NCBI GenBank assembly: GCA_018398765.1
Contig: JAHBMJ010000112.1
Coordinates: 1 to 62,500 of the forward strand
Direction: 5' to 3'
Length of the DNA stretch: 62,500 nucleotides
Origin: Chromera velia
Lineage: Eukaryota; Sar; Chromeraceae
This document shows, in pieces, positions 11,500 through 23,524 of this stretch (position 1 is the stretch's first letter; each line of letters begins with the position of its first letter). The position numbers were made by a program, and so were the translations under genes. Under the pieces are notes generated by a model. That model was given only the letters and a program-made list of their open reading frames with translations, did not search any database and was not told the DNA's origin.

Positions 11500-12213
11500 T
11501 CACAAGGGCTGACTGACTTTCTTCTTCGGGTCAAAAGGATCTGTCTGGTAAAAAGATGAGAGAGTGCGGAATTGCAGACCCTTCACCACCCCTGAGCCCG
11601 TGACGACTACCTTGCTGGCACCCTCTGGCCTCGCAAGCGACAAAAGTTCGAGGTTGAAAGAACGGAAAGTTGGCCCTCTCTCCACTTTCCCCTCCTTATT
11701 CTTCCCATCTTTGTTCTTCATTACCTCCACAGGTCGTTCTTCGCCCCCATTCGTGGCAAAGAAAACGGCGTCTTCAAATATCTCCCACACCTTTCCGTCG
11801 GAAAAGATTTCTCTCCTCTCGGCATGGTAGACTTCAGAAGACAGCGCCGCCTTCTGTTTAATAGCGCACTTCCAACGTGGATGCACGGCATCTGTAAAGA
11901 ACCTAAACCCGCCGTAACTGAAAAACTTATCTCTCTCTTCTTCATCTTGAGGCCATTCTCCCCCGTTTCCAAACTGGTCTTGCAAAATGCCTAGATCTGC
12001 CTTGTCGAAAGTTACAATAAGAAAGGCCAACGCTGCATCGATCTTCGACACCCCTGGGGTGTTGGGGACATTTGGATCCACCTTCTGCAAAGCGAACTGC
12101 ATCCACTGCATCATAAAAATCCTCCATTTCTCTTGATCTTTACCCCCGCGGTTCTCTTCTTCTGACGGCTCAGCAGCTTGTGATTTTTCGAATTGAAACT
12201 CCGTATCCATCAT
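11500..12213 (-). CDS. Intronless orphan protein, 237 residues
   Basis: A single uninterrupted frame of 238 codons from an ATG ATG at 12213 to a stop at 11500. An upstream extension of 13 codons without ATG exists but starts only at TTG. The product is soluble in character, acidic near the start (EPSEEE), with WRIFMMQWMQFALQKVD, a YGGFRFFTDAVHPRW stretch and a basic C-terminus ending SQPL. I recognise no domain. It differs from its intron-rich neighbours in having no intron, which fits a retrocopy, a lineage-specific gene or a mobile-element product. It is flanked by the minisatellite downstream and an AT-rich stretch upstream. Confidence 0.6.
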   Translation of the reverse strand: MMDTEFQFEKSQAAEPSEEENRGGKDQEKWRIFMMQWMQFALQKVDPNVPNTPGVSKIDAALAFLIVTFDKADLGILQDQFGNGGEWPQDEEERDKFFSYGGFRFFTDAVHPRWKCAIKQKAALSSEVYHAERREIFSDGKVWEIFEDAVFFATNGGEERPVEVMKNKDGKNKEGKVERGPTFRSFNLELLSLARPEGASKVVVTGSGVVKGLQFRTLSSFYQTDPFDPKKKVSQPL

Positions 12214-12640
12214 AGTGGAGGTGCCAAACGCGAAGCCAAACGCTTTCAACAATCGATCAAAACTTGATCAAGAAATGGATGTGCCCGAAATGGACGGTCA
12301 ATTGAAATATGAGAAGGCTCGAAACGGACCGTCAATTGAAATATGAGAAGATCGAATTAAGCCTGACTAAGTACATATGTCTTACATATATGTATGACAT
12401 GATATCCAAACTACGTATACAGATTGATATGATGTCTTGATTGGCTCAGACATCCTTCAACTTTTATTTGGACATAATCATGTCAGACAGACTGTACAGA
12501 TGTCGCGACCGCAAATACTGCATGTTATCAAAAGGTTGACATGGCGTCACAATTTTTGCTCGACAGCATGTGCGTACTGCCGACATCATGTAGATGTACC
12601 TGTAACATTAACCAGCATGAGCTTCTCCCCTGGCACCTTT
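12214..12640. other. AT-rich spacer with a short direct duplication
   Basis: About 430 bases with no coding signal. GGTCAATTGAAATATGAGAAG and a near-copy lie at about 12296 and 12330. Otherwise only simple AT-rich sequence is seen before the LINE. Confidence 0.6.
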
Positions 12641-15040
12641 CTTCTCTTTTGATAAATGTGAGAAGATACTGAAGGCAATCGACCCAAAGAAGGCAGCCGG
12701 TATTGAAGGAATCTCCCTTGCACAAGTACATTTATGTTTTTTCTCTTCTTGTCTGTTTCGTTTTCTTCTTTTCATTTTCTTCAATCTTTTTTTCCTTTTT
12801 TCTTTCTGGCCAGAAAAGTGGAACTTCATTCGAATCACTCCTGTTCCAAAAGGTTACGTCTCTCCCTTTTGTGACGAATGGAGGCCCATACATATCGTCT
12901 GCCTTCTGACAAAGTTGTTCACGTTGTTGATGGATGGTCGGTTAAGGGAGATAACGAATATAGATGAACGACAGGTGGGTTTCAGGAAGGAGGTCAGTAC
13001 AAGAGAAGCGATAGCTGCTCTTCATGCTCTCACGGCTTCAGCAAAGAAGAGACACAGACCCCTCCTTATAGCGTTTGTTAACTTTAGTAAGGCATTTGAC
13101 CGAGTACCCACTGGTGGAAAGAAAATGATTGACAGACTTAGAGAGGAAGGGGTCAGCAAGAAGGACGTGTACATAATTCATGCTTTGTATATGAATGTAT
13201 GGGGAAGAGTGGATGGGTCGGATTGGATCTTTCCCGAAAGTGTAGGGGTAAAACAGGAAGATCCACTTTCTCCTCTTCTTTTTCTTTTATTTATTAATAA
13301 TATTCATTCTGCTCTGAGTATTGAAGGGAGGGAAGCTGATAATGGTTTGGATGGGGAATCAGATATGGATGAAAGACAAAGGGGGGGAGAATGCAGAGAG
13401 AGGAGGGAGGAGAATGAAGCAACGGAGCAGTGACCCCACATCCCTGAGGAGGTAAAATTGGCGGACTTACTGCTTAAGAGCATAGGTTACATAGACGATC
13501 TTGTTATTTTTGCTCACTCTTCTTCTGACCTGCGATGGCGTTTGGACCGTTTGGCCTCTTATTATCAGGAACATGGGTTGAAAGTGAATTTAAAGAAAAC
13601 AAAAGTTCTTGCACTCTCAGGCTCAGGAAGGGAAATAGAAGGGGAAGTGATTTTTGAAGGGAAGACAGTTGAACGTGTAGAGAGCTATAAATACCTTGGA
13701 TGTCGTGTGTTTGAGGGAGGGGACCCAAGAAAGTCAGTCAGGGACCGACTTGAAAGTGCTGAACGCTGTTTGGGAGCAGTGATGGGCACTTGTTCATCCT
13801 TAGGTCCTTTGTCCCCTCGATGCAAAGTTCATTTACTGTAGGTGCTCTGGGAGCCGGTGGCAACGTACTCACTGGAAGCCTTGCCGGTAAGTCAGAGAGA
13901 TATCGTTATACTTGATATCACTTGATGCATTGCAGCTTCGATTTATGCACTGGACATTCCGTTTGCCCTATAACTCTTTCAAGGTGCCAACTTTGGTTTC
14001 GGTTGGTATGCATCCTATGAGAGAGATCCTTTCTTGTCAGTTGGGAGGTTTCATAGAAAGCATAAAGAGAACAGAAAGAGAGGTTCCTCGGGCAGTCTGG
14101 GATACATGGCACAGATCGCTAACCCCGGTATGGGCCAATTCAGCCAGTAACATGCTTCAGACAATCGCACCAGATCTTTTGAGAAAAGAAAGCCAGAGAT
14201 GGAGAAACGGAACAAATAAATGGACACGTGTACTCAGGCAGAAAGCGAGGGAAAGGGAAGCCTCAGAATGGTTGTCGGAATGGTTGACTTCAAGACCCGT
14301 TGGCAAGCATAGGCTTACCCGTTCATGTGGCATCTATCCACGCAACTCCCGACTGAGTAATTTTCACATAGAGAACCGATCGCACCAGCGTCTGGCCATG
14401 TTGCTTTTAGAGGGGAGGGTTAGAAGGGGGTGGGGTTACACAGTTCAATTGCGTATCCTGCCTCGCTCTTTCTTGTCTGGTAGTTATCTTTTTACCTCTC
14501 TCCTTCAAGCATGTGCTGGTGGGGGAAAGAGATACAGTGGATCCTGTGAAGAACACTATATTCACTGTCCTGCAGTCGAAGGCAAAAAGGTGATCGACGA
14601 TGCGGTGTATCGATTGTCTGCATGCGTGCGAATAGAGCAGCTTAGATCCAAACTTCACTTGCTGGTAGAAAGAGTGAAAAAGAGAACAGGAATCGGTGAA
14701 AGGGTCTACAGAGTAAGATGGACTGCTGCAGCTGGGGGGAGAGGTATCAGGGAAGAAGAGACATATATAAGAGAGCTCGTTTCATTCATTATGGACCGGG
14801 AGCCGAAGAAGGCAAGTGCACTGATCGAAGCTTGTCTGAAATGAGTGCATGCCCGTCTTGTGTGGTTGTTCTGCTTAGGCTGCGGAGGGTCGTGGTTGTC
14901 CATATTCATGCGGAAGCAGGCTAAACTGCGGCGGTTTGCTCTTTCTGTTTACAACTGCATACATGGGTTACCATTTATCTCTGGTTTCAGAGACCCTAGG
15001 CTTAACCACAATTAAGTAAGTAAGTAGTAAGTATAACAAC
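12640..15040 (+). mobile_element. Decayed non-LTR retrotransposon (LINE) with reverse transcriptase
   Basis: The order of reverse-transcriptase signatures is clear: KKAAGIEGIS near 12690, WPEKW followed by TPVPKG near 12815, ERQVGFRKEVS near 12970, the motif A FVNFSKAFDRVP near 13075, and the motif C YIDDLVIF near 13485. A C-terminal region follows at about 13912-14844 with a closely spaced Cys-His group (SCEEHYIHCP), as in LINE C-terminal zinc knuckles. Stop codons at 13433 and 13841 and frame changes between blocks show it is inactive. The 3' end carries a TAAG-type simple tail near 15013-15033. No 5' end or target duplication could be fixed, so it may be 5'-truncated and lack the endonuclease. 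Confidence 0.93.
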
Positions 15041-17165
15041 TGTATAGGTTTATAACACTTTATCTTGCTGAAGTTCTATTCAATATTCATTCATTCAAAC
15101 TCCATTCAATATTTTACTAAAAAATATATTCAACACTACATGTTTATTATTCAGATATTTTTTATTTTTATTCTATATTTTCCATATAGTTTTTAACAGT
15201 GTATGAACAACTATATCTTAGGCGCCGCACATAAAAAAAACGAAAAAAAAAAAAAATAGGCGTCCTCAACTTTTTAAAAAAAAATGTCTTTTTTTTTTTA
15301 AGGCCAAAAGTTAGGTTCACATTTTGTGTGGAAAAGTAAGTTTCCGAGTGGAAAGTGATTCTTTTCCTTTTGGAAGCACTTGAAATAAACAAATTAAAAA
15401 TTAGAAAAAAAAAATTAGGCCTTCGAATCCTAACCATAACTTTTTTTTTTCTTTTTTTTTTTTAATGTGCGGCGCCTAGACTATATCCTCCTACAATACT
15501 AGGAATAATCGCAGCAAAAGTTAAACCTTTACAGCACAGGCTGCACAGACGAACACTAGGACGAACAGCAAAATCACGTGCTATTCACATATTCATACGT
15601 AATTATACGCAGGTTGTGTTGCATACAGTGGCAGGTAACACCTGAATTCAATTTAACTCAAATTCAATGAATTTTTAAAGTATTTCGATCGATGTCTGCT
15701 GCTCTGCCGCAGTGCTTAAATCTTGTTCACGTTTCTTTGAGAACTGCGTCTGTCTGTCAGCCAGTGGGTCAGGGCTGTTTTGCCCTGCAGGCCTTTCTCG
15801 TTTGAGCTGCGAACCTGCGTGGTCGATCGATTCTTTCTGCTGTCTGGTGCTCTGCTCTGCTCTGCTCTGCTCTGCTCTTTCTCTCTGTTGTGCCTACCTC
15901 CTTCCATCCTGACGACCCTCTTTACTTACAAAAGCGAAATGAAAGGGAGTGGAGCGAGCGGTCGATGATCCCCGCTCCTTTCTACTTCTGCGAGCTCTTC
16001 TTTTGCGATGGGTGAAGTGTGACGGAGACGGATGTGCGCGAACAAGTGGAACGAGCACTGGATGAAGGAAAGGATGAAAATTTGTGTGTGTCAGGTGTGC
16101 GTCTTCATCTCTGTCAACCGAAAGAAAGAGAAAGGGGGGACGGAAAGAAAGAAAGAAAGAAAGAAAGAAAGAAACAGACGGAAGAAGAAGACGAGAGAGA
16201 GAAGACGGCCAAGCTTGCTAGCAGGGGTCGCCACAGAGGCGAGGAAAAAACCACATCCAGGCAGCAATTTGACGAAACACAGACAGGACGTTGGCGCACG
16301 CAAAAACACCAAGCAAACCAAAAAAACACGCACCCCACGCCATGAATCCAAGAACCACCCGCACCCTGGTACCCCGCCCACCCCCAAATTTTGGTTTCAC
16401 TCACTCAAGAAAAACGTTTCCTCCCTCCCTCTGAAGGGACGCGGAGGGACGCCAACCAACCAAATCTTTTTTGTCTTCGAATCAATGAATTCCGCTGCGA
16501 ACTCGCCAACCAACAAAACCGAAAGAGACGAAGAAGAAGAAGAGAGAGCCAGGCAGAAAGACAGGGAAGAAAAGAAGAAGTCTGCGTATCCTTTCTGTTC
16601 GAGCGCCTCAAAGCGTTCGTTCATTCGAAAGAAAGGAGCAAAAGCCAGAAAAGACAGAAGGCCAGTGTATTAGTTACTTAGCTGTGCACGCCTCGATCAC
16701 GCACACAGATGGGATGAATTCAGCTCGGCAGGAAAAGAACGGTAGAGGGAGAGGGGGTCTGAAGAAACTCTGGGGTCGGAAGAAAGAAAGAAGACACTGG
16801 ACGGATAGAAGAAGTGGGTAGAGCATCACAAAGTGGAAAGGAGGGGTGGAAGAAGACAGAGACCCAACCGGCTGGCGGTCTATCAACATTTCTTTCACCC
16901 ACTCGTTTGACTGTTCAGATCGACATTCCAATGAGTCGACCACAAGGGAAAATTGCCGACACGGCCCACCACCGCATCTCTCCTCTCTATCTCGCCTGGA
17001 GGGGAACTCTGTCTGTCTGTCTCGATTTCCATCCCCCCATCTGCTTTTCCCTCCTCCCCCTCCCCCCCGGTCCCCCTTCACCGCCCTCTCTTCCCCCTCT
17101 CTCGTCTTCTCTCCTCCCCCCCCCCACCCGGACACGACAGGAAGGAAAGCCAGTTAACTGCAAGC
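15041..17165. other. Intergenic region downstream of EF-2
   Basis: The left part to about 15710 is AT-rich and holds the MITE. From 15710 to 17165 the sequence is GC-neutral with TGCTC repeats (15846-15877), GAAA repeats (16143-16172) and long pyrimidine tracts near 17030-17130. Plus-strand open frames at 16019-16681 are Lys/Arg low-complexity and unsupported by motifs or splice structure. I see no gene; part must be the EF-2 3' untranslated region. Confidence 0.6.
15218..15479. mobile_element. hAT-like MITE with 8-bp target duplication
   Basis: A 262-base element begins TTAGGCGCCGCACAT and ends ATGTGCGGCGCCTAG, giving terminal inverted repeats that differ at the outermost base, then continue as A-rich and T-rich arms. 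It is flanked on both sides by the exact 8-base direct repeat ACTATATC (15210-15217 and 15480-15487). Eight-base target duplications are characteristic of the hAT superfamily. It has no coding capacity. Confidence 0.78.
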
Positions 17166-19689
17166 TTAGAGCTTGTCGTAGAAGTTGTAGAGGTCGGGGA
17201 TGTCCTCCTTCAGGTTCTTTCTCTTTCTGATGTTCTTCACGAGATCCTCCATCTTCCCTCCCTTCTCAAGGGGATCTCCAGACATCTTCTCCCAGTGATC
17301 GAACGAGCACTGAGGGAAGGCCTGACCGGAAGTGGCGGCACGGAGAGCGGTGGTGAATCCGAAGGACTCCGACACGGGAAGGTAGGCCTTGATTTCCATC
17401 AGGGGGGTGCCTCCCTTCTGCTCCTCAATGAACACGTGACCTCTTCTCTGATTGAGAGTAGAGTAGATTCCTCCCACTGCGTCCTGGGGCACAGTGATAT
17501 CGACAAGGAACACGGGCTCCTGGAGACGGGGCTTGGCCGTCAGCTGGGAAGCGTACATGACACGTCGGCATGTGGGGGTGATCTGTCCTGCTCCTCTGTG
17601 GATAGCATCAGCGTGCATGACCACATCGAGAATGTTGAACCTAATGGCTCTCATGTTCTCCTCACACAGGGCACCCTCCTTGGTTGCCCACTGCACAGCG
17701 GCAACGCAGTGCTCCTTGATTTCGTTCATGTACTGCACACCGGTGGTCTTGTCGACCAGAAGGTTGGCACCAGTGGTCTCGGGACCGAAGCACCAGATCT
17801 TGAGGGCATCGTTCTTGTCCCAGTCGTACTTCTCGGCGAGGACCTGCAGGGGGGTAGAAGGCAGAGGAAAGAGACACACACACAAACACGAACAAGGGGC
17901 GGGACAGCAGAGAATGAGGTGGAAATAAATGGAGGTAGGAATTTCCTCCAAGAACACATTGAGCGAGACAGAGAGAGAGGACATTTTTCCGCAAGAAAAA
18001 GACCTCCTGTTTTCTGCTTCTTCAGTCACCTGGCTGGAGGGGAAGTGAACCAACACTGCAGCGCCATAATTAAGGAGTGACTCAGCCGCCAATTTGCTTC
18101 CTCCCGTGCCCGTGTTACATGCTCGCGTTTCCTCCTCTTTTTTGAAAGACCGAGATAGAGAAACCCAAAACGGACAAACAGGCGAATATTCACTCCCGCA
18201 TATCCACTCTCACACTGACTGACTGACTGACTGACCGACTGACCGACCGACTGACTGACTGACCGACTGACCGACTGACCGACTGGCTGACTGACTGACT
18301 GACTGCTTGACTGGCTGACTGACTGGCTGACTGACTGACTGACTGACTGACTGACTGACCTTAGTGCGCTCTTTGGGGTCGTCGTTGGACTTGATGCGTC
18401 CGGCCTCGATGTCGTCAGCGAGTCCATCGGGGAAGGGCTCGGCCTGCAGGCATGATGCATGCCAAGAATGAATTTGCACGCGTGGGGGGGTGAAAGGACT
18501 TCCATCAGGTTCGAATGTGCGAGAGGGGGAACGTTGAGGTCCCTTCCGCCAAAAAAGGAGGAAGAGCCACATCTGCGTAATTGAGCACACTTCTTTAGCG
18601 GTCCTGTTTCTCTTTCACAAAAATGCAGAAAGAGAATTAAGAAGAAACAAAGAAAGGACGCACCTACCTGCATGTACAGACGGTTGTGCTTGTTGGGGGA
18701 CTTGGACAGGCAGGTCATGGAGGAGATCTCGTCAACAGTCTCTCTGTAAGACACCACAGGGTCAGAGACGATGAAGTCAATCTGGGCGTACTCGTCCTTA
18801 AGATCCTTCAGGCAGATCTCAATGTGGAGCTCTCCGCATCCTGCAAAGCAGCAAACCAGAAAGAAAAATAAACATGCATGTGTGAGCGTGTGTGGAAGGA
18901 ACCTGTACACTATTACGACTGGACCAGCGGGACCTGTTTAAGAAAGCTTGCCGGGACACGCCCTCAGAAGAAGCGGGATTTCGGCCAGAAAAGAGAGGGA
19001 ACATGCGCACCACCTCTCATCCCCCGCCCCATGGTGCGAGCAACCCTCCCACGTCCCTCCCCACCTGCGACGATGTGCTCCCCAGACTCCTCCACAGTGC
19101 AGACGACGAGAGGATCGGACTTGGAAAGTCTCTTGAGACCCTCCACAAGCTTGGGCAGCTCCTTCTGGTCCTTGGGCTTCACAGCCACACGCACGACGGG
19201 AGACACGGAGTACTTCATGTCTGCGATGTTGTGGGCATCGTCGAAGGTCGTGAGGGTTCCGGACTTGAGAATGTACTGGTCGACACCCACAAGGGCAGCG
19301 GTGTTACCGGCGGGAATGTCAGCAACCTGCTCGACATATCTGCTCGGCAGGAAATAAAAGAAAAGAAAAGACAGGGAAGGGAAGACGGTGAGAGGGCAGA
19401 GGAAGAGCATGTGAAGAGAAACAAAAGCCCGAGTCTACTCAGTCAGTACTGGATCTCTCCATCGCGGCCTCGAATGCCGAAGAAGAGAAACGAAAGGAAC
19501 TCAGTGAAGGCGGCTTTTCCTTCTTTCCGGGTGGTTGCCTGACTCTGTCAATGCGAGGGGGACTTGTCAGTTGCTTTTTAGCAGAAAGACGGAGCGGGAA
19601 AGACAGTCTGCAACCGAACCACCATACAGAGTGCGTCTGCCAAAAAGCTTTTCTTTTTGTCTGCCTGCGAGAGAGAGTGGACACTTCGA

Positions 19690-19727
<38 letters not shown>

Positions 19728-19935
19728 TCACGACCTACCTTCCCATCATGAGAACAGTGCGCTGAATGTTCTTGATGTAGAGATCATCCTTTCCTCCGGG
19801 GACGTAGTGGGGTCCCTGGATGCGGACCTTCTGGCCAGTGGCGACGGTTCCGGAGAACACACGGCCGAACGCGTAGAAGCGTCCCTTATCAGAGGTGGGA
19901 ACCATCTTGGAGACGTACCTGAAAGGAGGACGGGG

Positions 19936-19977
<42 letters not shown>

Positions 19978-22900
19978 GACAGGCAGTCTAGGCGCTGTGT
20001 TGGTCGTTTGAAAGTCACGCATGATACAACAGACGCAAAAGACAGCGTAGGAAGGGTTTCCTTGAAGGCGTGTCTACAGAGAAAACAAGGAAGCAGAGAC
20101 GACGGGAGAGGAGAGGACTGGCACACACAAAGCAGGGAGAAAGACCGGACTAGGCTGAAAGGGAAAAAACAGACAGACAGACTGAGGCACTGACTGACAT
20201 CATGAGGGGTCCGGCGGGGTCACAGTTTCTGATACCGTTGGCGGCCTCATCGTCCTGGGGGCCCTCGTAGAGCTTCTCGACTCTGTACTTCTGAGCCTTG
20301 GGGGGAGAGGGGAGATGCTGGATAATCATCTCCAGAAGGATATCTCCGGCAGGGAGCCAGATCTGCATGGCTCTCTTGAGGAGGGGCTTGCCTTCCAGGT
20401 TCTTCTCCTCTCCCTTGAGAGTGATGCCCAGAGTGCCGAACATTTTCTCGTATTTCTCCTTGTCGTTGTTCATGATCGCAGTGAACAGCTGGCAGACAGG
20501 GTCCATGATGAACTGGCAGAAGGCACGGCGGAGGGTGACTCCCTCGTGCTCGGCAGTCTGAAGACAAGAAAAGGAACGGTACACACACAGAGACAGGGGT
20601 GCATGTTAGAAAAGGGGAAGAAAGAAACAGACGATACTTGGCAGTCCGAAAAAGCGAAATCGGAGTCAAACAGACAGGAAGAGACAACAGGAAGGCGAAT
20701 GGAAAGAGGGTGACCTTCAAATTTTCTCTCACTGTGCCCCCCAGTCCAACTTACAGAAGACTCCGCATGACACGCATGTCGTGCAAGAGACCCTTACTGG
20801 TCTTTCTTGATGCACTTTTGACAGTCTGGGCGCTGCCTGCCACCCTTCTGTTTCGTTCGTCTGCCTATCCTGACACTTTTTGTTCGCATTTATTCATCAT
20901 CAATGCGAAGAACTGACCTTGACCCACACCTTCTTCTTGGCGTTGAAGAAGTTGTCACCCCAGAGACGCTGCACTCAATCATTCATTCAATCATCCGGTT
21001 GTTCTTTGTTCATTAATTCATTCATTCTTGTGGCACACTTGGTCTTCGTGGTTTGTTTTTTGCTGGCGAGATAAAAAGAGACGGAAAGACCACCGGACAT
21101 ACGAGGGAAAAAAGGGGGACACGAAAAAAAGGGGGTGAGACCGCTGCTTCCTCGTCCGGTGTCACCTTCACGTCGCTCCACCACAGACACACTCCCCTCC
21201 CCCCCCACAACCACACACTTCACACCGACCTCCCTCATCTTCTCGGTGGAGATACCGAACTTCTTGGAGTAGATACGGGCAAAGCTGCAATGATAGTCAG
21301 GTCATCACTTACTCAAAATGCTACTGCTTTACAGCCCCATGGAGAGCAGCGCCAACCCGCCAGGCATGCGATTTAGACAAATGAGGGTCTGAGGCCCAAC
21401 ACATGAGCCACACTGTGAGAAGGCTGACGGAACGAAATTGTTTGTCTACTTAAGTTCCCTTGCTTGCTTTATTGTGCAAGTGTTGATCAAGAAAAGGGGC
21501 GACTGTTCTGCAACAAAGAGAAGAACGCAAAAAGGAACACAAAAACGGACAGACCGCTCAGTGGTGAATGCCCAGCCGTGGAGACCGGAACCGAAAGAGA
21601 CGGTACCCTTGGCGGGGTCGACCTGCACTCAGGAAGCGACACAGTCAGAAAAGAAATGTGTTATGGAAGGAATGGGAGATGCCTTGAAGTCGGCTCCCTT
21701 GAACGGAACTTCACCTCCACGTGGAAGAAGAACGGATGATGATTTGCAAAAACGAAGCACTTGGAAGGGGGGGAGAAAGCAAAAAAACCGCGACTGAAAG
21801 CCCCCGCCAAGATAGAAAAACCTGAGGTCGGTTTCCCTCTCAACCCCGTTACCACTGCAGGGGGTGCGACCAACCAAAGGAAAAGACCCTCGGTCGGTCC
21901 TGATCAAAAAGCTGCCCGGTGCTCGCGGGGAAACAAACGTGAACAGAAAGAACCCCAGAGCCAAGAAAGGAAACCGTATCAATATCTGTATCGACAAACT
22001 GAAAGGCGGATCGAGAGAGAAAGAGAGAGATCGACGGACCATCACATCCTCTCCGAGAGATCCGTCGGAGTAGGTGGAGATGATGACATTGGCGTTCTCG
22101 ATCGCACGAGAGAAGGTCTGCAGTCAGTCAGTCAGTCGGTCAGTCAGTGAGAGGATCCGCTTCAGTCAATTCTGAGCGATCTGGGACGTCATAGGCAACC
22201 ATGGAGGTGGAGGTCTTGGTGCGTCAGTCTTGCCTCCCCAAAAAATCCTAGGCAGATGTTCCCACCCCAACGTCCGCAACACCTGCTACCGATACCCAGA
22301 ACCCACAGCCCAGACCCCCAGCCTCCTCCTCAGAAGGTAGTCCTGCTACCCGTCGGCAAAACCAACCCGCGAACCGAAGGGATGTGACCTCAAAACCAGA
22401 AGCAGCCCTGTCAGAGACCTGGACTCCGCTACCCCACCCATGCTCTCATCAAGTACATCCCCTCTCCGTCTCTCTCCCGGTAGGGGAGGAAGCCTCGGCA
22501 AGCAAAAATTGGAAGGCGACCGATCCGGAGCCGATGCAAAGAAGCGTTAACGCCTGCGACGCCCAACTGTCTCTCAACAAAGAAAACTCACCCCACCAGA
22601 AAGCACAAAACCTCTTGCACGCATGTACACGTTGCGCTATGCACGGCGCAAGCACACGTGCCCACACGCAGACACTCACATTGGGGAGGAGGAGTGAGGG
22701 AGGGAAAGCGGAACCGATAGGAAGGGCGAGAAAGGGAGGCAGAGAGCGAGAGAGAAGGGAGGGGGAGGGGAAGAGAGAGGGGGGGTTCTATGGAGGTAGA
22801 GGGTGAGTGACCCACCTGGTACATATCCTCTCCGTCCATCTGCAACTCGAGAAGAGCTCTGTCGACCTTGTTCACGTGGAGCACAGGCTTGATGCGCTCA

Positions 22901-23524
22901 GTGAGGGCCTGACGGAGCACAGTCTCGGTCTGCACGCAGACACCCTCGACGCAGTCAACCACGACAAGGGCACCGTCAGTGACACGGAGGGCAGCAGTGA
23001 CTTCGGAGGAGAAGTCAACGTGCCCGGGGGAGTCGATAAGGTTGATAAGGAAAGGAGCCATCTCGCCGGTCTCCTTGATGTCCATTTCGTAGTACATGGA
23101 GATACCGGTAGACTTGATGGTAATGCATCGCTCCTGCTCATCGGCACGAGTATCGGTAAAGCGAGCATCACCTGCAGCCTTTGCTGAGATGATACCAGCC
23201 TTGGACACCAGAGAGTCGGTGAGAGTAGACTTTCCGTGATCGACGCTGCACACAGAGAGAAGAACATAGAAGGAAGAAAGGAAGACAGTCCACACTAGTC
23301 CTGAAGCACCGACGAAGGGGCGTTGGGAGCAGGGGTTCGATTTGACTTACTGAGCAATGACACTCATGTTACGGATCGAGTCCGTCTTGGACATGAGCTC
23401 ACGCATCTGGTCGACTGTGAAGTTCACCTGCAGGGAACAGGGGGGGGAAGGGGGGGGGCAACACGATCATGAGCATACGATTCAAAGAGTGTCGTGGGAG
23501 AAGTAGAGGGAGGCGACTGACCAT
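17166..23524 (-). CDS. EEF2: Translation elongation factor 2 (EF-2)
   Basis: EF-2 is the GTPase that moves tRNA and mRNA through the cytosolic ribosome. Thirteen coding exons join in phase: 23524-23522 (ATG only), 23427-23351, 23245-22816, 22117-22040, 21622-21555, 21284-21230, 20968-20918, 20557-20199, 19918-19739, 19339-19065, 18840-18668, 18443-18360 and 17843-17166, giving 836 residues, the usual length. Visible motifs are AHVDHGKST (G1), [11 protein letters not shown] (switch I), DSPGHVDF (G3), NKVDR (G4), [15 protein letters not shown] and the C-terminal FYDKL. The diphthamide histidine sits in DAIHRGAGQ near residue 692. The start codon has a good GCCAAGATGG context and the first intron follows it directly. 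No frameshift or missing residue is seen, so the gene looks intact. Confidence 0.97.
18205..18359. repeat. CTGA (GTCA) microsatellite at an EF-2 splice donor
   Basis: On the minus strand the intron begins GTCAGTCAGTCAG and continues as GTCA/GTCG units for about 150 bases, so the repeat includes the donor itself. It follows EF-2 exon 18443-18360. Confidence 0.92.
19686..19730. repeat. TGTC microsatellite in an EF-2 intron
   Basis: About ten TGTC units on the plus strand, in the intron just downstream of EF-2 exon 19918-19739. A GA run at 19951-19978 lies in the preceding intron. Confidence 0.9.

Noticed and set aside
15412-15432. TTCGAATCC resembling a tRNA T-loop
   Set aside because: It lies inside the MITE, with no cloverleaf stems or anticodon arm upstream.
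16019-16681. Overlapping plus-strand Lys/Arg-rich frames
   Set aside because: They are low-complexity translations of GAAA and GA repeats with no splice partner or homologous motif.
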